Shown piece after piece: positions 20,794 through 31,941 of a DNA stretch of 64,000 bases. The DNA is taken from NCBI GenBank assembly GCA_947044405.1, contig CAMRHE010000156.1:2833001-2897000 (forward strand). The letters are read 5' to 3'. Made by a program: the position numbers and the translations under genes. The notes beneath the pieces were generated by a model, which ran no database searches, was not told the DNA's origin, and was given only the letters and a program-made list of their open reading frames with translations. Source of the DNA: Leptodactylus fallax. Lineage: Eukaryota > Chordata > Amphibia > Anura > Leptodactylidae. Each line of letters opens with the position of its first letter. Within the stretch, counting starts at the first letter, position 1.

Positions 20794-21030
20794 GGGCCAC
20801 GGTGGCTCAGTGGTTAGCACTGCAGCCTTGGGTTCGAATCCTGCCAAGGACAGCATCTGTTTGCGTGGGTTTCCTCCGGGGTCTTTGGATTCCTCCCACA
20901 CTCCTAAGACATACTGATAGGGAATGTAGACTGTAAGTCCTATATGGAACAGTGCCCTATATCTGTCAATGTCTGTGAAAGCGCTGCGGAATATGATGGC
21001 GCTCTACAGGTTACCATAATAAATAATAAT
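20794..21030 (+). mobile_element. tRNA-derived SINE
   Basis: The head resembles a tRNA gene: the A box TGGCTCAGTGG is at about 20803-20813 and a perfect B box GGTTCGAATCC at 20831-20841, so it has an internal RNA polymerase III promoter. A body with TTTGCGTGGGTTTCCTCC and a 3' part with GCGCTGCGGAATATGATGGC follow, ending in an AATA-rich tail. It inserted into the DIRS reverse transcriptase region. A 5'-truncated relative is at 44255-44405. A clean target duplication was not found. Confidence 0.9.
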
Positions 21031-21039
21031 ATCTTCTCA

Positions 21040-21830
21040 AGACGCATTGGATGTTCATCAGAACAATTATGAGAGTCCAGGCCTCATGTCAACCTTAGCC
21101 AATTCAGTCCCTTGGACTTTATGGCATATACGTCCCCCTCCAGTCGGAAGTACTAGGGGTCTGAAATCATGGCCCTCCGAGTCTTGACAAGAGGATCAGA
21201 CTTTCTCCCAGAACCCATCTTTCTCTTAATTGGTGATACACCTGCAAATCGGAAGTCCACTGTCCAACCTCTTTGGACCCTGTTGATCGATGCATCATTT
21301 TCAGGATGAGGAGCCCATCTGTACGAGAAAACCATACAAGGAGTCTGGAGCAGGATGAAAGGATGACATCATCCATCTGGAGGGAACTCAGAGCAGTTTA
21401 CCTGGCACTCCTCCATTCTTCTCCTCTTCTGAGAGGAAGAGCTGTCAAGAGCTGGTCCGTCAACTTGGTGACCGTAATAAACAGGAAGACACCAGATAAT
21501 TCTCCCTCCTGAGGGAAGCAGGTCTGATTTTCACCAGGGCAGAGAAAGATCTGACCCATCTCGCCGCAGTTCACATCAAGGGCCGTATCAGGAGAATGGT
21601 CTCTCAATCAATAGTGTTCCACCAGATCACCCTGAAGTGGGGTCTTCCAGAAGTAGACCTTATGGTGACCAGACTCAATGCCAAGGTAGAGACGTTCTGC
21701 TCACTGCATCAGGAGGACTATCTCTTGGCAGTGGATGCCCTGTCCATCCCTTGGAGGTTCAGGCAGGCGTACATCTTCCCTCCGCTTTCCATGATATGAA
21801 GAGTATTGATAAAAGTCAGACAGGACCAAG
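21040..21830 (+). pseudogene. DIRS RNase H and following region, broken
   Basis: In broken frames one reads IDASFSG, then GVWSR, then SSIWRELRAVYLAL, then KTPDNSPS, then VDLMVTRLNAKVE-FCS and LAVDALSIPWRFRQAYIFPP. These are the usual blocks of the DIRS-type RNase H and its C-terminal extension. Several stops and frame changes are present. Confidence 0.8.
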
Positions 21831-22079
21831 CCTCTGTGATAACCAAAAAGAGCTTGGTGTTCCCAACTCATGCTCATGAGTCGAGGGATCTATTGGAGGC
21901 TTCCCCCAATCCAGAACCTGGTTTCTCAAGGAATTCAGAAGTGCCAGGATCTGAGGAGATTCAACCTGACAGCCTGAAGGTTGCTCAGTCCCTAGAGGAC
22001 TGTCAGAAGTCGTCCTGAAGACCTTTTTTCTGCACAAGAGCAGAATCCACCAATAAAAGCTACCTAATGATAATTAATA

Positions 22080-22900
22080 TCTTCATGGAGTGGTTCTCCA
22101 GACAGAAGTGAATAGTTTGAATCCTTCTACGAGAGTGATTCAAAATTTTCTTCAGGACCGATTGGATAAGGGCCTTTCCCCTGCCACACTGAAGGTACAG
22201 GTTTCAGACCTATCCACCTGCTTAAGCAAAAGATTGTCTCAGAACTCCTTAATTCCCAGAATTTCTTAAGGGTGCTATGAGACTTAGGTCAGTGGTTGCA
22301 GCTCCCGTTCCACTCTGGGATCTATCCACAGTTCTTTCTGGCCTTTGCGGCCTGCCATTGGAACCATTTGAGAAGGTGGATCTTAAGTTTCTGGCTTGCA
22401 AAACCACCTTTTTGCTAACTATCACCTCAACTAAAAGAATACGAGACTTGCAGGCTGTTTTCTGAAGAGCCATATATTTTTTCATTAGGGTCCCGCTCAG
22501 ATTTCTTCCTAGGTTTAACCCTAAGCTGCCCTCTCAGGCTAATATTAACCAGGTGGTCTCCTTACCAGTTTTCTTTCCCAGCTCCTTCTTCCAAGGAAGG
22601 GGGAAAACTCCATACTCTGGATATAGTATGGTGTCTCCAAAATTTATCTACTGCGTACATAGTCATTCAGAAGATTGGAAAACCCTCTTAAATTAAATTT
22701 CTTTTGCTCAGGTTAATGCCCTAGTTTATCAAAGGGCAGTGTCAGCCTCCTCGGCTGAGAGTCGGTCTTGTCTTTTGAGCAGTTTGTGCAGTTGTTTTTG
22801 GTCACCCCAACTAACCTTTGTTAAACACTATCAGATGTCCGTAGTTCAGAGGCTACTGCCTTTGGACATTCATACTGTACTGTAGTGAGAGAGAACCCTC
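22080..22900 (+). pseudogene. DIRS tyrosine recombinase, broken
   Basis: Readable pieces include STRVIQNFLQDRLDKGLSPA at about 22115-22180, an N-terminal core-binding motif. At about 22285-22460 come VVAAPVPLWDLSTVL and LACKTTFLLTITSTKRIRDL, matching the start of the catalytic domain in DIRS recombinases. This enzyme integrates the circular DNA copy in intact elements. Frameshifts and stops make it a relic. Confidence 0.78.
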
Positions 22901-22965
22901 CATAGGGGATCTACTTGCTACGTCCCCATATTGTGCTGCTGTTGGACATAAGGGGAATCATTGAT

Positions 22966-23229
22966 TATGTAGATAATCTGTTTTACCTTAGTCCGGACAG
23001 CAGCACAAGCTTTCCCCCCTTTAGAAAAGATTGTTGTTTTTTTCTTTTATGCTTTATAACTAACACAGTGAGGGGAGGTCTCCTTTGCCTCTTGTAGGGG
23101 AGTATCACTTAATTTATTATGTAAATTAAAAATTCCGCCTGTCCTACCAGTACACAGAGGCAGAGATACCCCATATTGTGCTGCTGTTCGGACTAAGATA
23201 AAACAGATTAACTACATAATCATTTATAC
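22966..23229. repeat. inverted repeat around the DIRS right end
   Basis: ATTATGTAGATAATCTGTTT through CAGCACAA (22966-23010) is repeated in inverse at about 23177-23221, with the right terminal repeat lying between them. DIRS elements carry an internal complementary region used in replication, and this could be part of it or a trace of a second, inverted DIRS fragment. I could not decide between these. Confidence 0.55.
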
Positions 23230-23679
23230 CGTTTCTTTTGATCTTGCTTCTGAAATCAGAGGGAATCAGCAATTAGCCCTTCAGTCTACACCAGTTGGTA
23301 AATTATTTGTACCTCTTCCATTTAGACTTAGATTACTAATCGAATTACATGGCTCAGTTTTGTGTAGTCATCCTGAAATTTTTGATAGTAAAAGGCTTGT
23401 CTGTCGCCTTTACTGGTGGCCCACAGTGTCTTGTGATATCATAGCTTATGTCTCCACCATTAATACTTGTGCCCATACAAAGATCTTTTGGGTCTCTCCT
23501 ATGGATGAATTTCTTCAATTGCCAGTATCTCAAAGACCATGGACCATCTTTCGATGGATTTCATTACTGATTTACCTTCTTCTGAGGGGAAGTCTGTCAT
23601 CTGGGTAGTTATTGACTGTAAAATGTGTAATTTCATTCCATTAGCTCAACTCCTAAATGTCAAAACAATGTCCAGATTA

Positions 23680-25068
23680 CACAGGTCTGCGACTAAAAAG
23701 CTGTTTGATTATTTTCATCTAATTTCCATGTATTTTGGTGTGCTGAAAACAAATAATATATTGAAAAAACTCCTAGTCGTCAGGATTTGCCACAAAATGC
23801 AAAATTGTCTTTAAATTTATAAAATTACTTTTAATTTTTAGTATTTTTTTATATTATGGGTTTTTAACCAAATTTAAAGTCCAAATTACTACTAATTAAT
23901 TCACGTAAGTGCATTTAAGATATAAAATGCCAAAAAACCTTAACCTCATAAAGTGTGGAAACGGTGTGTTGAGGACCTCTGAAACTGGTTCAAGGGTAAG
24001 AAAAAATCTTTCCGTTATGGGATTCCTATGGTATGGCGAGAGCAAAAGAACCATAGTGACGACTGTTACTTTTGTTCATGCGATGTGAAAGGGTTTAATT
24101 CCAAATGGAAGCATTCCATTTCATACCCCAATCTTCACTCAGCAATTCATCCCATGGCACAGATATACCAGTACCCAAGCTTCCTGCTACCTTGGAAGAG
24201 ATACCTAGTTCCGATGAAGCTGAAGTCATACCTGAACCAAGTTCTGACTTTGAAGATGATACAAGGCCAAAATTGTTTTCTCAGGAGGAGATGAATGATT
24301 TTGGTAAGAGACTTGAATCTTCCCAAAGATGCCGCTGAGTTACTGGGATCAAGGCTGAAAAGCAGGAATTTATTGTTTTAAGATGTGTTCCTCGGATCAG
24401 GCATTAGAAGGCTTATAGTTGATCAAGAGTTTGTCAATACCATGATGGATCCTCAAAAAGAAGGGTGGATTGCATTTACAGAAGTCGTAGAGAAATTTTT
24501 AGGCAATAACAAAGATCCTTGCTACAAAAAGATCGTCGGACGAATGCTGAAAGCATTTCAAGCTTTAGGTTACCTGATGAGTGCATTTCCTCCAGTCCCA
24601 CCATGACTACTTTCCTGAAAATTTGGGAGCTGTGAGTGAGGAACAAGGTGAACAATTCCACCAAGACATTAAAAAGATGGAAAGGAGATGCCAGGGAAAA
24701 TGGAGCATTACAAGGATGGCAGACTACTGTTGGATGCTTCAGAGAGACATTCCAGATGCTACTCACAAGCATAAATGCACCAAGAGGAGCCTCACAGGGA
24801 AGAAGAATCGAGTTTAGTGTGTTAGTGAGCTCATTTCAGTTCAAAATAGGATTTTCCTGACAAAAATTGTAATAAAACATTAATTTAAGTCTTTATTTCC
24901 ACTTATTTTGAGGTATTGCTTTATTTGACATAGTTACCTAAATTGTCAGGAAACGTGATGTCCTATGACAAAATGGAGGTCATTTTCGGATTCAGCTCAC
25001 CAAAAAACATAAAGATTACGTGGAATAACCAAAATAGCTCTTGAAAAAAAAAATTTTGCAGACCTGTG
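23680..25068 (+). mobile_element. DNA transposon with CAC termini and 3-bp TTA duplication (CMC-like, tentative)
   Basis: The perfect 11-bp ends CACAGGTCTGC and GCAGACCTGTG enclose 1389 bp, with TTA on both sides (23677-23679 and 25069-25071). It sits exactly inside the gypsy integrase frame. CAC termini with 3-bp duplications suggest the CACTA/Mirage/Chapaev group; TTA duplications also occur in PIF/Harbinger. The protein remnant at 24028-24820 has neither classic PIF nor Tc1 motifs, so class is left open. Confidence 0.8.
24028..24817 (+). pseudogene. transposase-like remnant of the CAC-ended element
   Basis: Three broken frames carry an acidic segment (VIPEPSSDFEDDTRPKLFS, about 24225-24285), then FLGSGIRRLIVDQEFVNTMM and WIAFTEVVEKFLGN (about 24385-24510). 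The C-terminal block has EEQGEQFHQDIKKMERR and MADYCWMLQRDIPDATHKH (about 24635-24775). The last block resembles a conserved C-terminus, with an EEQGE-FHQDI-type motif, found in many uncharacterised invertebrate and vertebrate transposon proteins. The E of that motif may be catalytic; this is inference. Most of the N-terminal and central domains are deleted. Confidence 0.6.
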
Positions 25069-25635
25069 TTATTTATTGATTATATTGTTCTCTTACTTGG
25101 TATTCCAGATAATACAGTCTCTGATAGAAGTGTTCAATTTGTTTCAAAATTTTGCAAAGCCTTTTGTACTAAACTTGGGATACAATTATCTTTTTCCTCT
25201 GCATTTCATCCTGAGAGCAACGGTCAGACAGAATGTTTTAACCAAACATTTGAACATTATCTTACTGGGAAACCTATCTTCCTTTAGCTGAATTTCCCAT
25301 TAATAAACAGCATCATGTTTCTATGAATACTTTTTCATAATTGTGGGTTTTATCCTCCACTTCAGTTCTTTTTCCACTTTTACGGAAAGTCCAGACGTAG
25401 AAGTGGAAACAGATAAACTGTGCACAGTTTGGGTTCAAGTTGAGTTGAAACTGAGGAAATCCCAATCAATACCTAATAGACATATAGATAAAGGATTTTC
25501 AGCAGGTCCGATTTTTACTGTTAGGGAAAATGTGTGGATCACTTCGATAAATTTAAGATTCTGTCTCACTTCTTTCACCCACTGGGGGACCTCGCACACT
25601 GCTCAGACAGTGAGGCTGGCCCGGCGGCACCCACC

Positions 25636-26724
25636 ATGAAACCCCGCGCCAAGACTACTGCCTCCCTAAGATATCAGGCTCAAGCAGTGAGTGCAGAATC
25701 CGCATCCACGGTCTCTCCTCCCTCTCCACAGTTAGATGCAGGTGGTTGGCAGAAAGTATTCCCCCGATGTCTGGTGCACACCCCTAACTTGTGCCCCTCA
25801 TGGGGTCTCTCTGCCTTGCAGCAAGGAGGACTCTATCTGGGGTATAAGCCTGCCTATGAAAAAATCCTTATTTGGCTTCCCACTGTAAGTGGGACACAAT
25901 TCAGGATGACTACAGCCTGTCTCTGACACGGACATGTCCTCAGAACAGGACACCACCCTTCCACCAACCTGCCACAGGAACATTGTTGGCACCACTATTA
26001 CTGCCTCCTTCCACTCTGTGAACGCTCCCTCTATCCCATATCTACCTCTGCCGGAAGTTGCCATTCATGCCCTCCAAGACCACCCAGAATTGCAGGCTCT
26101 TGTAGCCCTCCTCCCAAGTAAGAGGAACGTGAACCATCTAGCTACTGACCTAAAAAGGGCCTGGCGCCAGGATCTCAAGGTGGTAACGATGGATATTACT
26201 GACCTACATCGTTCCAGACCTCTGTATCAGCTTCCATGCAATCTCTACAAAACTCTACATTCTCTGCTACTGCCCAGTACCATAAATTACTATCACATGT
26301 GGACGACATTGAAAACCATAACCGCCGCAACAATATCCGGCTTCGTGGACTCCCTGAGGCCACACCACCCTCTGAACTCATACCCACTCTCACTGGCATC
26401 TTTAAAATGCTACTATTTCATCCTCATGATCGCATTGAGATTGACAGGGCCCACCGGGCTTTCAGGTCTCGCAGCTCAGACCCAACACGTCTTCGTGATG
26501 TCATCTGCAGAATACACTACTATGCTCTCAAGGAGGGAGTTATGTTGAAAACCAGAGAGCAGAAAACTATTGACTTTGAGGGTGTCCAGCTCTCCCTCTT
26601 CCTGGATCTATCCCACCATACTCTGTGGCAACATACTGCCCTAAAACCATTACTGACACTCCTCCAAGAGCGCAGAATCCGTGGAATCGCTGGGGCTTCC
26701 CATTCGCACTCCAAATCTGATTAA
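25636..26724 (+). pseudogene. L1-like ORF1 (RNA-binding protein), frameshifted
   Basis: It starts MKPRAKTTASL at 25636. The middle, at about 26125-26215, reads NHLATDLKRAWRQDL and MDITDLHRS, a coiled-coil-like stretch. After a frameshift near 26240 comes DIENHNRRNNIRLRGLPE, then RAHRAFR, then DVICRIHYYALKEGVM and LFLDLSHHTLWQ. These are the conserved RRM and C-terminal blocks of L1 ORF1 proteins. It would bind LINE RNA in ribonucleoprotein particles. At least two frame changes make it inactive. Confidence 0.85.
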
Positions 26725-26828
26725 AGGATGAACTACTGGTTCTTTCCTCTCCAGGTGACCTCCCGGCGTTCCTCTAGGCATTGTGAGGTGAAGAATCCAC
26801 GCTTTCCAATAAACGGTCGTTATTGATT

Positions 26829-26962
26829 GTTCAAAACACATTACGCGTGTCGGGGATAAGGGACCCCTTTTTCAAGCGTACATGAGACATGTACATGAAA
26901 TGTCTCATGTACGCTTGATAAAAGGGGTCCTTTACCCCCGAAATGCGTAGGGTGTTTTGAGC
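26829..26962. repeat. large palindrome within the L1-like element
   Basis: CAAAACACATTACGCGTGTC at the left faces GAAATGCGTAGGGTGTTTTG at the right. The inner arms GTACATGAGACAT and ATGTCTCATGTAC are perfectly complementary. It sits where the L1 endonuclease and early reverse transcriptase should be. It may be an inserted foldback element or rearrangement product. Confidence 0.8.
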
Positions 26963-26984
26963 AATCAATAATCAACAAACAATC

Positions 26985-27430
26985 CCTATGATGTTTCTAT
27001 CCCTGGATGCGGAGAAGGCCTTTGACAGGGTGAATTGGGACTTCCTAGAAGCGACCCTTCAACAAATAGGCCTAGGCCCTGCAATGCTCACCCGCATTTG
27101 CGCACTCTGACTTAATGCTAGCACAAATTCGGGTTAATGGCACCCTTTCACCCCCTCTAACCATCCATAACGGCACCAGCCAAGGATGCCCGCTCTCCCC
27201 AATCCTATATGCCCTAGTCATGGAGCATCTTCTCATAGTCATCCGCCGTAAACCAGATATACAAGGCCTACAATCAGGAGACCTCCACTTAAAAATACCG
27301 GCATTTGCAGATGAAGTCCTGCCCTTCATCACTCAACGCCTCACGTCACTTTCCTCTCTCCTTCGGGAAATAGCCACCTATAGTTTTTTAGTAATTACAA
27401 AATCAATCTCTCCAAAGCACTACACTTAAT
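26985..27430 (+). pseudogene. L1-like reverse transcriptase, partial
   Basis: It reads LSLDAEKAFDRVNWDFLEA at about 27000, then GTSQGCPLSPILYALVMEHL at about 27170-27225 and FADEVLPF at about 27305. The active-site motif (Y/F)ADD has become FADE, a substitution expected to abolish catalysis. A stop interrupts the frame near 27107. The ORF2 C-terminal half follows in broken frames to about 28560, including KFIWASKPPRIAKL and GGLSVPRIAPPTIWLQLLC at about 27730-27845. Confidence 0.88.
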
Positions 27431-29411
27431 ATCTCCCAGACAGACTATCTGGTTCGTTCCCTCTGCTCCGTCTTCCTCTTCACATGGTCGACGATTAAAA
27501 CCACCAAATACCTAGGCGTTCATCTCCCCAGCTCCCTCCCTGATACTGTACGTACACACTGAACTTTCTCCCTCTCCTACGCACTCTCCAATATGACCTT
27601 AACCATTGGGAAACCAAAGCCACATCAACCTCCTGAATATGAACGACCTCCCAAACTCCTCTGTCTCTTCCAAATGGTGCCTGCTATTCTCCCACTAGTT
27701 TCTCTCCACTATTCAGAAAATGTTCTATAAGTTTATCTGGGCCTCAAAACCCCCTAGAATCGCCAAACTTACTATGGTTAGACTCAAACAGAAGGGTGGT
27801 TTATCTGTCCCCCGAATTGCACCTCCTACTATCTGGCTGCAGTTGCTGTGCGTATTTTGGATTGGCATCACTCGACCTGTTCCAAACTCTCGAGTGCCCT
27901 TGAGAAATCCTTGAGCCCTCTTCCACTCACATCCCTCCCATGGCTCCATAGACACCATTGGTCGAACAAAGCTGCCTCCTCTCTCCCATATGTTGCACAC
28001 CAAGTCGTAGGTGCTTGACGCTTTCACCGCAAGATCACACAACTCTTCACCAATAAAGGCCCATTGACTCCCATCTCAGGCAACCCAGACTTTCCTGCGT
28101 CCCTCTCCTCCACCACTTTCCTCTCCTGCTCCACTGTACAGACACCCCTCATGTTCTCTCATGTACTGTCCTCAACCTCACTCATCCACTACGCTGATCT
28201 TATCTCTCAGTGCTAGGAATCTCACCACACACTGGCAATACCTACAGCTGCATTACTTTTACTCTGCCTTAAAAAAGAAACAGAACCTTCACAGACCCCT
28301 ATCCCTATTTGAGCTCTTATGTACGTCCCCCATCACCCCACTCCACCCCATCTCGACTATCTATAGCTTGTTTTCCGGCAATAAGGATGACCTTCTGCCA
28401 CCGCTTACTGCAGGTTGGGAGAAGGAACTTGGGGATTTCTTTTCCTCCAGATATGTGGCTCTCCACCTTCCATTCGTGTCTTAAATTTTCCATCTCATGC
28501 AAAGCTCCATTTGCTCCAAGTACTAGGCGCCCAGTACGCAATAGTATGTCAGGTGTCACTAAGGGGATACTAGCACATTAAGGATAGTATAGCAGACTAT
28601 CCCTACATATGTTTCGCCGGGTATAGTTTCTGGTTTCTTTGACTTCACACTCTCTGAGACGCAGGAGACGCCAATTTTCTCCAGGACGTCTCTTAGTAGT
28701 GGGATTGTGTGTTCAGCAGCAGACCCCTGGGGACCAGGGGTATACACCGTGCCCTTTGGCTCTGGCCTTGGCATTTTGGGCTGTTTATTGATACACCTAT
28801 GATCGATCTGGTTATTATCATTTTACCCAGAGAAGAATATAGACTTATTATTGGGTCAGTCAGCCAGCCCTTTCACATGCCTTTGTGCTACCACTTTATA
28901 TCACAACTGAATTAGAAATTAGGGCGCAGTTTCATCAGAATATATTGATTATACAATACTATGCCCTGAAAAATGAATAATAGGGGATCTCTTCACTTCA
29001 GTTTTATTTAATATTATACATTCACTTTATATTTTAGGAAATATTAATAAAAGTAAAATTTTACTTTTTATTTTTCCATTGCTCTAATCCAATCTTTTAC
29101 CCTCCCTTTGCTATTTTGTGGTATTTGCCTGTGATTGTCTAGTGCAACTAAGGACTTCTCATACTGATCTTCTGGTTCTGACTACTGGCTATTTCTCTTG
29201 GCTTATTCTCCTTGCCTTCTGACTTGGAATTGGTGTTGACTTCTTTGTATTGATTTTTGGCTTGAACTACACCTCTGCTCTGATATTCGTTTTTGGATAC
29301 TATCTACTCTTCTGGTACAACGTTGGCTAGATTGTTACTCCTGCCATTTTTCAGATGTTATAGTTTTCGTTACAGTTTTATTTCCTTTTTGTATCCTTTT
29401 CCAGAAATTTG

Positions 29412-29900
29412 TTACTGGTAGCTGTGATCCCATTTCTTTCCTCCATACTTCCAATGACTTGGGCTCTCCTTTAAATAGTTCATATTTTTTTTAAATCTTC
29501 TATAAATTCCTGCCAACGAGACATGTGTTACACCAACCAATGATTCAAATAAAGGGGCTCTCCTAAATAAATGAACTCTTTTATCTTTTTTCCCCACAAA
29601 GAACTCCCAGAGTTTTCTATATGCAAAGCACTGCTTATTTTCAACTCCATAATGATTACATAATTTCATAAACTCTTTTATTTCACTTGTAGGGCCTAAT
29701 AGATGCTTTACCCAAATGAGGCCCTTGTGTTCCCAGTCATCAAAAATCTTAGGAAGTATTTTGATAGCAACACCTGGGTAGTCCCTAATCTTTAAATAAT
29801 TAGAGACATATGTTGGCAAACTGCACAACTTCCGAACATGTCTCCAAGCAGATCTAGTATCTGCACTAATCAACATATGTTGCCTACCATTTAACCCCTT
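29412..29900 (-). pseudogene. LINE (L1/Tx1 clade) ORF2 C-terminal fragment
   Basis: An open 154-codon stretch on the minus strand has RSAWRHVRKLC, YVSNYLKIRDYPGV, DDWEHKGLIWVKHLLGPTSE and FMKLCNHYGVENKQCFAY. The order W...GI..+.DL....+.F..L...Y...........Y is that of the region after the reverse transcriptase in amphibian L1/Tx1-like ORF2 proteins. It is cut at both ends and overlaps the start of the next repeat. Confidence 0.75.
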
Positions 29901-31080
29901 AAGGACACAGGGTAGTTTGTACGTTAATGCTCGGCAACTTTTTTCATATTTTCCTTTCCTTCATAACTTTTTTTATTATTTTGTCTACATAGATATGTGA
30001 AGGCTTATTCTTTGGGTGACAAGTTTTACTTTCATTTGGCACTATTTTGGGGTACATATAATGTTTTGATTAGCTTTTTTATATACTGTATATTATATTA
30101 TGTTCTGTATTATATAATTTTTTTGGGGGTCCATGTTAAAAAACCCACAATTCTATAATAGTTTCTTGCATTTTGTTTTTACGGCATTCACTCTGCATTA
30201 AAAATGATATGGTAACTTTGTCTGGCAGGTTATTACGATTATGGCAATACCATATTTATATTAGTTTTATTATGTTTTACAGGTTTTACAAATAAAACAT
30301 TCTCCTGGGGACACCGACGCCTATAATTTTTTTACCATTTTGTTGATGAACATATGTCAGGGCTCTTTATCTGCAGAGTAAGTTGTACTTTTTATTGGTA
30401 CCAATGTTCGGTATGTATGACTTTTCAATCACATTTTATTATTATTTTATTTTTGGGGAACGCAAAATACATTAATTTGCTTATTGCAGTATTTTTATTT
30501 ATTTATTGCGTTCATGCTATTTTAGGATAGTGGGGGCTTATAAGCACACATGTTAATAACATGTTTGTTTAATTATTTGTCTACATTATATTTTTTTAAT
30601 GTAAACGTGTTTTTTTTACTTTTTATTATTTATGTTTTATTCTTTATTTTAAACGTTTTGAATTTTTTTTTTTACTTTTTACATGTCCCACAAGGGGACT
30701 TGAACCTCGGATCAGAAAATTACACATAGGTTCACTATGGGAAATGTGCCTGGCACTGCCTGGCCTCCTGGCTGCCACGGCAACCCCTCAGATCCCATGA
30801 TCTGAGGGGTGGCAGGGGGTGGCGATCTTACCCCCCTGATTCCACTGGATAGTGTGATTGCTATTGATTATGGTATCCAGGGGGTTAATCCACTGGAGTC
30901 TGAGTATCTTCTGACTCAGGCAGCTGGTCCCAGCCTGTGTAACACAGCCAAGTGCCGGAGGTAATGCCACAGGCATAGCTCTTGTGCCCATGACATTACA
31001 GCACCATATTATTACAGCGCTGCACATTAACTGTACGCTCAGCTTGACGTAATAGTACGGCGCTGAGCGTTAATTAGGGT
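29895..31080. repeat. interspersed repeat starting TTAACCCCTTAAGGAC
   Basis: It starts with TTAACCCCTTAAGGACACAG, a motif common at the ends of amphibian piggyBac-like and other non-autonomous elements. A long AT-rich stretch and a GC-richer right part with GGACTTGAACCTCGGATC and CCCTCAGATCCCATGATCTG (a hairpin with CAGATCATGGGATCTGAGGG) follow. The right end is near GAGCGTTAATTAGGGTTAAC. It is non-coding; element class is inferred only from ends. Confidence 0.5.
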
Positions 31081-31129
31081 TAACTAATTTTTTATTTTCT
31101 AGTATCTGGGAGTCCTAAGCCTATCCATC

Positions 31130-31275
31130 ATACAGATTTTAAGAGGCATGCCAATATGTAATTTTTTTTGTCCAAATAGGGGCATGAACCAGCGATCTTC
31201 TGATCACTGGTTCAGTATTATACATTCCAATACAGAAGTATTGGAGCATATAATGACCGTCAGACTATGCATAGG
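31130..31275. repeat. fragment of the same hairpin-bearing repeat
   Basis: TTTTTTTTGTCCAAATAGGG is followed by GCATGAACCAGCGATCTTCTG and hairpin arms CCAATACAGAAGTATTGG. This is the same layout as 14880-14970 and 30680-30760. A short diverged copy. Confidence 0.45.
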
Positions 31276-31941
31276 TTGACAGGCCTAACTAATTGATCCT
31301 GCCAGAGGCATGATTGAGACCTGAAGTGAAGACCGCAGACCTGGATGCATGGAACATGCTCTGGGTTGCTGAATAAGCATCAAAGTCCCTCTGGAGACAC
31401 TGCGGAGGGTAGTACAAGTACCGGGTTGCATGGACATCCCCTTAGATTCCACAGTTATGATTGAACATAACTTCATGTGCAAGAAGTCTAAGGCTTTGTC
31501 AGTATTTTTTTTTTTTTTTAATTCAAAAAGTTTTTATTGACTTTTTAACAGGTATAAAGGATGAATACAGGTAAGGAAAAATCAATAATAATAAGACATA
31601 ACGGCATATATTCCAGTGAAGACAATCAAATAGGAACTGATGACAATAAATCTGTCTGTAACATACAATTTCAAATGCCACAATGACAGAAAGGTAGGAG
31701 AAGAAGATCCTCTCCACTAGTATACATTGGTTGAGGGCGCTGGGGGGGGGGGGGGGGAAGGAAGCAGAAATGGAAAGTCAAAAATGGAAAGAAAAAAGTC
31801 AGAAAGAGTCCATAAGAGACAGAGCTCAAGGCATAAATTGACGTCAGCTCGACAGTGGTGGCAACCCAGAAATACATCAACTCCAAATTAAGTTGGTGCG
31901 GGAGGTACTCATTTGGAATGATTCAGCCATGGAGACCAGAT

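Larger units (their letters stand above)
17752..23109 (+). mobile_element. DIRS-type retrotransposon with inverted terminal repeats, degenerate
   Basis: The left end AGTGATACACCCCTATAAGA plus GGCAAAGGAGGCCTCCC is repeated in inverse at the right (23064-23109, ending TAGGGGAGTATCACT). DIRS elements have such inverted ends and make no target duplication, and none is seen. Between them, in the expected order, are remnants of a gag-like ORF, reverse transcriptase, RNase H and tyrosine recombinase, all broken. A hAT MITE (19550-19935) and a SINE (20794-21030) are later insertions. Total length is about 5.36 kb, or about 4.7 kb without them, normal for DIRS. Confidence 0.85.
23228..25556 (+). pseudogene. 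Ty3/gypsy integrase to chromodomain fragment, split by a DNA transposon
   Basis: The left part (23228-23679) reads GKLFVPLPFRLR, then LIELHGSVLCSHPEI, then CRLYWWPTVSCDI and CAHTKI: the HHCC zinc-binding domain. WTI-FRWISL/STMDFITDLPSSEG and IWVVID, the start of the catalytic core, follow. The right part (25069-25556) resumes with LGIPDNTVSDRSVQF, then FHPESNGQTECFNQTFEHYL and a chromodomain-side block with DKGFSAGPIFTVRENVW. Removing the insertion and one TTA restores a continuous frame at the junction. It has further frameshifts and no LTR was found. It is 5'-truncated next to the DIRS end. Confidence 0.85.
25560..28560 (+). mobile_element. L1-like LINE, internally deleted and degenerate
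   Basis: ORF1 (25636-26724) and parts of ORF2 reverse transcriptase (26985-27430) and the ORF2 C-terminal half (27640-28560) occur in the correct order on the plus strand. The endonuclease and the first part of the reverse transcriptase are missing, replaced by a palindrome at 26829-26962. No poly(A) tail or target duplication was found. From about 28561 to 29411 I see no gene. Confidence 0.8.

Noticed and set aside
20794..20870. tRNA gene
   Set aside because: The A and B boxes are present, but there is no cloverleaf with acceptor stem pairing. The sequence continues into a SINE body and tail.
23228..25556. Endogenous retrovirus
   Set aside because: The integrase and chromodomain-side motifs are those of Ty3/gypsy chromoviral retrotransposons. 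No envelope-like sequence or LTR was seen.
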